This document shows, piece after piece, positions 54,847 to 64,000 of a DNA stretch of 64,000 bases. Position 1 is the stretch's first letter. Each line of letters opens with the position of its first letter. This stretch comes from Diprion similis (lineage: Eukaryota; Arthropoda; Insecta; Hymenoptera; Diprionidae): positions 1,168,501-1,232,500 of the forward strand of contig NC_060113.1 in the NCBI RefSeq assembly GCF_021155765.1, given 5' to 3'. A program made the translations under genes and the position numbers. A model generated the notes under the pieces. That model worked only from the letters and a program-made list of their open reading frames with translations, did not search any database and was not told the origin of the DNA.

Positions 54847-57328
54847 CGATGTAGGTATACGTGCGTGCGCTACGTGCAGCGATATGGATATTTACCCATC
54901 CGCTGGGTGCAGCTCGCCACTTCACTGTCCCTACGATGGATGTCGGATACCACGTCTACTCGAAGACGCTGGTGTCGACGGTTTTGGGGTCAAACAACTC
55001 CGCCAGGCGTTGATACAACCCAGTGATGAAAATCTGTCGCCATACTTTGGTAGAACCATTGGTGTCTAGGAAATTTTTCCAGACTTTATCCATGAATTCG
55101 AGAATCATGAGGTGTGTTCATTGGGTAACTCAACATATATTGATCCGAAGTGTCTCTGAAGTCAATTTCAGTGTACTTCGTTTTTTTCCACAGTTTTTTC
55201 CAAAATACTCGAAATTGAATGTCTCATATTGAACGGCAGTGAGCGAATTTTTAGAAAATCAAATTAGGAACGTTTTCAGTTCGTTATGTAACTTTTATGA
55301 ACTCGAGGCTGCGAATAATTGCTCAAGTTACTTGGAACTCATTCAACTAGAAATAAGAAATTTATCTTCAATTAAGCGGCTTAAAAATTAAGAGTAGCCG
55401 AATCTGAAATGAAAAATAATCAATTTTTTAATAACAATTTACACGAAATAAATTTAAAAATCGAATCTAGCTTAATGTTTACCTTTCTTCCTTCCTTCGT
55501 GTCTGCACGGCATAAGTTCAATTCACACAAGAATATTATGTGATGTGTACGAAAGGCTTATAACAGCTCCTATCTATTTACACAAATGTGGGCCGCACGA
55601 TTAAGCAGGTGAATTTACAGCTGTCGGTCTTATTTTACAATTATGACAGGTTGAAGTTCGCCCTCGTGGTCTTGAAGGCCGACGACTTGAGACCATGAGC
55701 TGAAAAATAATTTCGAATTATTTTTTTCACAACTTTTCTTATCGCTAATCGGGATCCGAGTGCCGCGGATTATTCCAGGGATTAAATCAGTGCTATTTAC
55801 ATGACGAAGAGTACGATTAAGCTTAGAGCCCGATCATATTGTAATTGTAAAAAGATGGAATTAACCGCTTGGCACACGTGTCAAGGAATTTTAGGGCACT
55901 GGTTAAGGTTTAATCTACGGTCGGAAAACGGCAGGGACATCAAAGCGGAGCGAAGCCCTTCGTCGTTCTATTTCCGACAAAGCTTCGCGGATATAAAAAT
56001 TTTTTCATACAAAAGTAAGATTTTCAGGAAAGGAAATTCGTGAAGTTCGAGGAGCAATCTAAGTTGGGTTAACAATTCGGTGCTTTTACGCGATGCTAGT
56101 ACCTACCAACTTTGATAAATGAAGAAAATACCGATTTTCTGTCAGGCAAAAATTTTCTCAATTACATTTACTCCCATGATTTCCTCAATGCAATTAACAC
56201 TTTTAAACGATCGTTTGCGAATTTTCATTCAACTGAGCGATAAATCGGAGTGAAATTTTTGGCACGTGGATACCAAACCGCGGAATAAAAGGGTCAACGT
56301 GACACCGCGTTTCTGTGATTTTCCTTTGGCAGAAAGTGAAAAAGCGAGCTCGGAATCCACTCAATAGAAGATATTATAGGGGTACAAACGTGAGGCATCG
56401 ATCTTGCAGCGAAAGGGTTAAACCCGCAACATTCTTGGGCCAAAAATTTTTATACTTCCGCAATATATTACGCGTGCCCCAAGTGGTGTCGACTACACAC
56501 ATATATGTATATGTATGTACATATATACCGTGTATTATACATATTTCATACATATTACAACTGCCGTACAAATTCTGTTCGATCGTATTTATCTAAGAAT
56601 TACATGTATTATTTTTATTACAGGTTTTCTTTTTCTTCAATTCTCCTTCTTCTGGCTACCGATACTTCATTACCAATTGTAAGAATGTTAAATTAAATAA
56701 TTCTAATAATATATAATGTAATATATAATGATAATAATAATAATAATAATATTAATTAATGATAATTGTATCGTTTCATTAAATAAATGGTATTAGGTAT
56801 GATTCTCTAAGATATATACTTTCGATTTCTGATCTCCTTTAAATATATGCCACTGTTTATTTTCATTTCTATTCCGTATTCCTATACTTGTATATATATA
56901 TATATATATATATTTCCTTTTCATTTGTATTTATCTACATAATATGTACTGATATATATGTATATGTATATATATATTTATAAATATTATTAATGCATAG
57001 TGTCTTAATAATTTATTTATGATGCAATGATTTTATGTAATAGAAAACGAAAGTGATAATAATAGTTTATCAGTTAGTTGTAATTTGGTACTTGAGTATG
57101 TAGAGAGAAATGTCGATAATATACGCAGCGAGTCTCCACCGAGAAAATTATTGGAAAATAATAATTGACAATGCAGAAAGTTTCGTCTAAACTAACTGTA
57201 TATTTTCAGACTAGTTTCTGCGTTTAAACTGTGTGATTGGTGTTTTTAAGTAATAAATTACGCCCCCTAGACCGCAAACCGCGAAGTTTCTTCATGCTTG
57301 AAACAAAAAAATCAAGAAGAGAATTCGT
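54847..57328. other. Anoctamin-8 upstream region and 3' flank of the Thr-rich gene
   Basis: No supported gene in 2.5 kb. The left part should contain the anoctamin-8 promoter and 5' UTR. The right part is AT-rich with TA and TAA microsatellites and lies downstream of the stop of the Thr-rich gene, so it should contain its 3' UTR. TTTATT near 57009 would read AATAAA on the minus strand. Plus-strand frames at 55801-56043 and 56315-56596 have no recognisable features. Confidence 0.5.
56891..56913. repeat. (TA)n microsatellite
   Basis: An uninterrupted TA run in AT-rich DNA downstream of the Thr-rich gene. Confidence 0.88.
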
Positions 57329-60300
57329 TTATCTCCGTTTAGCCGATTTGGTCTTGACGCAACGACCTCTGTAGCATATTTCCGTCATGTGGGACACCTC
57401 GGTAGTTGTCGACGTTCTAAGAACTTTACCGAGCTGATCATCCTTGGTACCTGTAGTCGCAACGGTGGTCGTGCTGACCACCGGAACTTCCGTCGTAAGC
57501 TCGTCCGGAGAAATGGGGACTTCCGGCGTGGTGATGGGAGTGAAATTGAGTGTTGTTACTTGTTCCGGAGTCGTCGTCTGATCGACTTTCGTCGTTGACG
57601 TTGTCGCGACGGCTTCAGCGCTTTCCGTCTTTTCAACCCTCGTCTCTACGCCAGCGTTGCTCTTCCGCTCGAAAAAGACGGACGTTGGGTCAGCTGTACT
57701 CGTTTCTTCCGGTGCCAAGGCCGGAGTCGTTGCTTCTTCGGCTCCTTTCATCGTTTTGAAGAAGGCGTCAACGTAGCCGGAGATGCTCTGAGCCAACGTG
57801 GCCTCTTTGACCTCGTCTTCATCTTCCGGGTCTTCAGCGACCGTGTATTGCAGCTTCGGATCAACCGTGACTAGCTCGTCTTCCTCTGCCTTCTGCGTCA
57901 CAGTTTCGAAGTCGTGTCTCCACCACGGTTTCGCCTGATGTTTGGGATGGAATCGGTCGTCCTTCTTGACCACCGACTCCGTCAGTTTCGTCGCCATTTT
58001 TTCTGACTTGGGAGAGACATTCTTCTGACGCTCGGTTGTCGCTTCTGTCACGAACTTCTTCTCACTTTGCAGGGTAGTCGGAAGCTCGCTGGTTTTCTGG
58101 CTCTGTTTTGTCGTCCATTGCGCGGTCGCTGCTTCGGTAGTGCTCGTGGCTTCCTCCGGATCGTTTGGAACGCTGGTCGAGGTCATTGTGACGGCGTCCA
58201 CGGCTGGCTCTTCGTCTTTATCCTTTGTCATCTCCTCGAGGAACTCTTCCAGGAAGGATTTAACGGTCGTCGGTGGTTCGCTGCTTGTCGAACTGACAGT
58301 TGTCGGAGGCTTGGGTTTGTCGAAACGTTCCGTCTCTTCATGGCTCTGTTTTTCGCGGACTAGAGTATTCCAAGCCGAAACCAGGTGCTGCGATTCCGCG
58401 GTGACGAAATCGTCCGATGGCCTCACGCGTACCCTGACACGTCGTCGTCTTTGCGCGATCTGAAAGATAAACAATTATCGAACCTCGTAAAAAAGAAACA
58501 CCCAAAATGACTTCAGTGAGTTGTATACTCACTCTCTTAGTGGTCGTCGGCTCTTCGGAAAGTTCCGAAGTGGCGGATTCTCGTTGGTCAGTTTCCTCTT
58601 CGCTATCTTTCGTCACCAAAGTCGTTGGGGCTTCGCTCGTCATGTTGACGGGATCTTGAGTGACATTCGGGGTCGTGGTCGAATCAGTTTGAGTCTCATT
58701 TATCGCCACGTCAGCCTTTTCAGAAACAGCTTCTGCGCCCTGACCGTTGTTCCAGAATTGAATCGCGTCCAGACTGCTCGGACTGTCTTTAAGGGGATCG
58801 TTTTTCTCCTCGACGAACTGTCTGCCATGGTGTGAGCCGCGGTTTTCGGTTTCCTTGAGCTCGAGACCCTCTTTCTTGGCGTTTCCAAGGTAGCTGGCAT
58901 TGACGACGATGGTTCTGGGCGGTTCGGAACCATCAGTTTTGCCAGACAAGATATCCGGTCCGGCAGTGATGATGTCGAATGACTCCTCGTTCTTCTCTTG
59001 CCTTTGAATACTTCTCGCGTCTCCAGATTGAACGTGGTTCGCCAATGAGCTCGGTTGGAAGGATGACAGGGTCAATTTAGTCGACCATTGGCTTTCCGCG
59101 CCGTCAATGTCGCTTGGCGGCTTTCTTTCAGGGTGACCTGCAGGCTCGGACCTTCCTCTGTTCAACTGGATATACTTGCGGTGATGCGAGGTCCCCAGCT
59201 GCGTCTGATCGTACTCTTCTTTCGGCTCTTCGTGACTCGAACCGACGCCGAAGTTCAGGACGAAGTCCGAGCGTGGAAACTGTAGCTAGAAATATTCGCG
59301 GCAAGTTTGATTATTATTTATATTTTCACATCGATGATGCTGCTTTAAAAGTTACGATTTAATTTACGAACTTATGATCTGCGGTAGATTTTACCTATGA
59401 TTTAGGAAAAAAATTGCCCAAGTCTAAAGGGCACCTCAAGGATCAACCCTAATTTCTCACCAGGTTTCCTCCTCGACGCTCAAGCTATCCTACGAACTAA
59501 ATTATGAATTCTTAAACCACGACCTGACTGCCTACAACGGAATGATAATAATCCTGTAGAGGGGTGTATTTTAAATTCCATGAATAAATTGACATTCGTG
59601 TTTTAACGCGGTCTATCACGCAGTGGCTTAACCCTTTTATACAAAATTTCCCAGCCTCTCTTACTTACGAGACTTGCTGACTCGTCTTGAATTTAAAAGA
59701 TTTTCTACCATAGAAACTGTAGCCACACGTTAAGTGATTGAGTAATTGAATATTTTCAAATGATATTAGAATAATGATTCAAATGGTGGTTATTGAACTG
59801 GATTCAAATAATGGAGGTGCGTGTAGTCCGCGTGGACGCAGATCGATAGTAAAGCGGAATCTTATATGAACGCGTTCATGGAGGAGTTGGTTTATGGCCT
59901 GGAGAGGCCGTATCACCTGGTTTCCATTTGTCAGACATTCGAGCCGACGTTTTCTCCATCCCCGAAAAAGCCCATGTTTCTAACAAAGTTGAATAATTCC
60001 CTTCACTTTCTCTCTCTCACTCTTCCTCTTAAAAAAGAACGAGGGTAGAAATATTGGTCTTACATCACCGTCGACGGTATACTCACATTTTCATCCTGTT
60101 GAAAAGCACTCAGTTGTCCCGGTCTCTGCAGAGCCTCGGCTTGAGGAAGGCTTTCCAAATTGGGTGTTTTCAATTCATCTTTGAAAAGGGTTCGCAAGTC
60201 TGTTTCTTCGGACGGAGCTGGAATCCCCTGAATTATTTGCGGCGGGTAGTTTTCGTCGAGTGGTAATTCATTGCTCGAGTCGAGAACGGATTCTGTCGTG

Positions 60301-63300
60301 GTTGTTGTGGTCGTCGTTGTCGTCGACGTCGTCGTGGTTCTCTTCTTCGCCGGCCTTCTGCCCCTATTGCGAGGTCTGGTCGTCCTCGACTCCTGGTCGT
60401 TTTGCACCCTGGGTTTTACAGTGTAAGCTTCTTCTTCGAGGCCTTGCGATGCGGCGTTTGCTACGCGTGGTACCTCCGTCGTGGATCTGGTCAACGGTCG
60501 TCGATTCGTGACTTGATACCTTGATCGATTCTTCAACGTTTCAGAATGCGGACTGCTCACTTCGACCGGCGCGTCGTTCGACGATTGAACTTCGTGCGAT
60601 TGAACCTGAAAAGAGAAAGAATGAAACTATGTCAGTGTCCATTGACGGCGGTAAGCCTTCTCCGTTCTACAAGCTCAGACTGTAGAGGGTTTGAAAAATT
60701 AACAGACAAAAACGTTCCACCCCTTATTTCCGTTCTCGCGGCTCTGCCTGAAGAAGTTTCGACCGACTTACGAATCCTAATCGCTCTAAGAGTCATAAAT
60801 CATTTCCGACTCTTCTTTAAGAGTGTAATAAAAAGTCGACAACCGCTCAAAATGCTTTGACACTTTTTACACCAAGTCCAAAAGGTCGTATATAAACTTC
60901 GTTTTACGTATAGCATAAATTCTCGACACCTTTTGTCGGTTCAGGTATCATTAACCCGGATCATACCAAGGTTCTCATTTCTTTCCAAAGCTTCATTGAG
61001 AAGAAAAATGAAATGGAGATCTTGACCTAGCGAGTATCTACCTGATCGTGTTTAGGTCTGAAGGTGCCACCATTCTGGTTATTTTCATCGCTGATAGGAT
61101 GGATGGGTTTGAAGCTCGGAGGTCTGATGAATCCGTACTCGATTTCGTCGTCGGTATCTTTTTCGTAGCTCTTGGGTGCCTGAGTGGTGGTAGTCGTGGT
61201 GGTGGGTCGATGAAGAGGAGCCTGAATCCGCACGTAGTCGTTGTTGGCCGTTTGTCCGCGCTGATTCGCCTGAGAGCGATTCCTCGACCTGGTTCGAGAC
61301 CCGGGCTGCGTTCTGCTAGACGAATGCTGCCTGTCCTGATTGACCGCACTGAACCGGACGAATTCATCCCTGGATCCGGTCGGCCGAGTCTGAATAGCTG
61401 AGTCGACGCGGGGACGGTTGCCATTCTGACCCAGCCGTGTGCGCACCCTTTGCCGAATAATTGATGGCGTCGAAGTGGTGGTTGGTCTTAGGGTCGTGAC
61501 CTGGAACGGGGAAAACAGAGTCCAAGAGATCGTGAATTTCGGAACCAATAAGACTCGTCAACGCGTCACTCACCTCTGGCGCTTCAGTGGTCGTGCTGGG
61601 GCCCGTGAAGCGGTTGCTGTCGTCCGATGGCCGGTTGTATACCGGTCCAGAAGTTGGGCCTTGTGGTTCGAGGTGCTCGGATTGAACCGAGTCGGGTGGT
61701 GACAGCTCGTGGTTTGGAACAGGAGCGGAGCCGTAAACTTGATCGCGGTTAAAGTCGTTGTATTGGAAGGTGTTGGTGCTCTCCTTGTCCTGGGAATTCA
61801 CCGGCTGACTATCGTAAATTTGAGCTGTGGTTTGGGGATATTCAGCCGTCGGTCCCACGGCCCCGATTTGGGGCTGGAAATTGAAACCATCCAACGGTCT
61901 TGCCCCGACGTTTGGAAACCCGGCGTGATGGTGATCGATTCCCTCGATGCCTTGGATCTCCTGTTGGAATACCTGAGCTCCTCCTTCTGCTCCGACAACT
62001 GCTTCGGGCACAGCTGCACCGTGAAGAGGTTGGGCTTCAGCTTGCAGACCGTCGTTTGATATGCTGGTTGGGGTTGGCGATGACTGGAAGACCTCCTCAG
62101 TGTTCTGGATCGGCGCGGTTGGTCCCTGAAGAGAATGTCTCGGTGGGATATTCGGGTAGTTTGGTTCCTGGTTTTGAGCGTTCTGCACCTGCTGCGAGAG
62201 CTCAGCGTCCGATTGAGCCTGAGGTTCAGAGAAATTGTTTATCGGATTACTATAATACCAGAAGGAGTTTCGGAAGAGAAATTAATCCATTTGTTCTAGC
62301 GAAAGCGCCAAGTCTAAAATACAAATCTAATTCCACGAGACTGTTCGGCGTTAATCGATTAACGACACTGCTTACATATTTACATTACTAAGAAGTTCAT
62401 ATATCACATTCTATTTTCATATGGAAAAATAGACAAGCCACGTACAGTACAGAGCTGTACGATATCTCAGGTTACCAATTCAAACCGTGCATAAATTCTA
62501 TACCCCAAAACAAAGTCGGTTGTTGTATTGCCGAACATCGCGTGCCCGTGCAAATATTATCGATTCAATCCAATACAACGAACCGCGAACATTGTCTGAC
62601 TTCTCCGATAACACGGAATAGGTATCTAATAACTAAAACTCGTCTCAGCCTCAGCTTTAAAAATGTCCATCGATTATCCCGGAGAGACCTCAAGGCCCAG
62701 ACGCCGGCAGTCGTGAACGGCCTCGAGCTCTAATAGCACGTGGATTAGAGTAGAATGGGGATAGTGTACCTCCGGTTGGACCGCATTCCGGTCACCACCT
62801 CGTCCCCTGTATCTCAGCTGATTCCTCTCTACGGGCCTTCTATGTTGCTCAGGCGCGTTGAAGTGATGGGTTTTCTCTCGTGTCTCGGACAGCTTTGCTT
62901 TGGTCGGTTCGTAGGTCGGTTCTTGATAGGCTTCGGTGGTCGTCGCGTATCCTTGGCGCGCCCTTGATCTGCTGTAAGGTCTTAATCGTGGTTTCTCAGT
63001 GACCGAGGATCTCGTTGACGGGTAATCCGTAGTTGTTGGTGGTCTGGTCGGAACGATTCTGCCTCTGAAATTGAAGTTTTTCTTTAATGTTTTCGTACGA
63101 TTACGGTGGTAATTTTAGCGGCTCAACATGTGCACCAACATCATAAAAATGACTGAAAGTAAAACGACGTTTATGAGATACAGAAAAAAATCCCTCTTCA
63201 ACGTCTTTTAGTTTGAGGATTTCAATCCGTTGGTTAAATTCATTTTCAACCATACCGAACATTTTTTAATCTCACCTTTGTCTTCCGCGGGTTCTGTGGG

Positions 63301-64000
63301 TCGTGGTGGAGGGTTCGGTTGTTGTTGTGGTCGTTGTGGTTGACGGGGTGGTGGTTGGTGTTTCGTAGGTAGTCTTTTCGACGAACTGGTTCCGTTCGAA
63401 GAGTGAATTGACGAGACTTGGTAGCTGCGAAGATATCCTTGGTAGTTCATTGGGAATCGAATACTGCGTCGGTCCCTGGGAGAGCCCTGCAATTTCACCG
63501 GTTTCTTGAACGGCTGGCTGCTCATTCGTTACGGGGTTGTAAGCCTGGACGACTTCCTCCTGGAACTGGTTGTGTTGCGGGCTTGAAGGTGTCGTCTCCG
63601 GGTTGTACCCAGCGGTTCCATGAGCCTGTTCCTCGACGTAAAACTGCCTGAATTTCGTTTTCGTAACAACCGTCTCGGTCGAGGGGTGGTACTGGGGGGT
63701 TGACGAGGTCTGGGGTGACCTGTCGTCGTTATAGAATTGCCTGTGCCTGTATCTCGTTCCCCCGGTAGACGGGGTTGAAGAGAATCCAGCCTGGTAGCTG
63801 GGAGTTGTAGTGGCGACGAGTGCCTCCTGGGAGAACTCGGGGGTGGATTGAGACGCATAGGGAAGAGTCGGGGTGGTGGCGTAAGCGTTGGGCTCAACGA
63901 TTGGCGCAGTCTCCTCAACGCCGTCGAAAACCCCGGGCTCCTCTTCTAGAGTGTTTACGACGACGGAGCCGATGTGCGGTGCGGGAAACGGGATCTTCGA
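57329..64000 (-). CDS. Large Thr/Pro/Arg-rich mucin-like protein, 3' part (partial)
   Basis: Seven exons join in phase: 64000-63276 (open at the window edge), 63064-62770, 62218-61574, 61500-61042, 60605-60087, 59279-58533 and 58459-57329. They encode about 1506 residues to the stop. The sequence has no globular domain. It contains Thr runs (up to ten in a row near 60300), Pro/Ser/Gln/Asn-rich linkers, scattered tyrosines and several short Arg-rich patches such as RTRGRQRGRIVPTRPP, RQRVRTRLGQNGNRPR, RPRNRGRRPAKKR and RRRRVRVRVRP. The Thr-rich blocks suggest heavy O-glycosylation, so an extracellular, cuticular or mucin-type product is likely. The end is basic, with ICYRGRCVKTK as its only cysteines. 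Most exons begin and end in phase 0, which suits module duplication. The N-terminus, and any signal peptide or chitin-binding domain, is outside the window. In exon 6 (59279) a second in-phase acceptor six bases upstream is possible. Confidence 0.72.

Overview
The window is animal nuclear DNA, almost certainly from an insect. It is AT-rich, with intron-split genes, abundant microsatellites, GT-AG introns and a tandem cluster of EcKinase-like (CHK-domain) genes, a family that is expanded in insects. Hymenoptera is my best guess, but nothing here proves the order. I joined exons by hand from splice sites and required the reading phase to match at every junction. The gene models below hold phase throughout, except where stated.

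Layout. 1.6-3.3 kb (+): a three-exon gene for a small secreted protein with 14 mature cysteines and no family I recognise. 7.5-11.5 kb (-): the p66/GATAD2 (simjang) subunit of the NuRD repressor complex, with a probable non-coding first exon near 14.65-15 kb and a repeat-rich first intron. 15.2-21.2 kb: AT-rich DNA without a supported gene. 21.2-23.6 kb (-): an F-box protein of the FBXO33 type. 24.7-25.5 kb (+): a FAM174-family single-pass membrane protein, divergent from FBXO33. 26.3-33.2 kb (-): an EcKinase array made of one decayed copy and two intact copies with the same four-exon structure. 34.8-35.4 kb (+): a PCNA-associated factor (PCLAF/PAF15) homologue with a perfect PIP box. About 38 kb (+): a tentative signal-peptide exon. 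39.4-54.8 kb (-): anoctamin-8 in 16 coding exons. One of its introns holds a foldback (MITE-like) element. 57.3-64 kb (-): the 3' part of a long Thr/Pro/Arg-rich extracellular or mucin-like protein that runs off the window edge.

The genes do not form a pathway. They are ordinary housekeeping, chromatin, membrane and detoxification-type loci side by side. The least explained parts are the cysteine-rich secreted protein, the Thr/Arg modular protein, the decaying EcKinase array with its unusual TQGD motif, the foldback element at 47.2-47.4 kb, and a block of repeated homeodomain-like palindromes at 42.8 kb.
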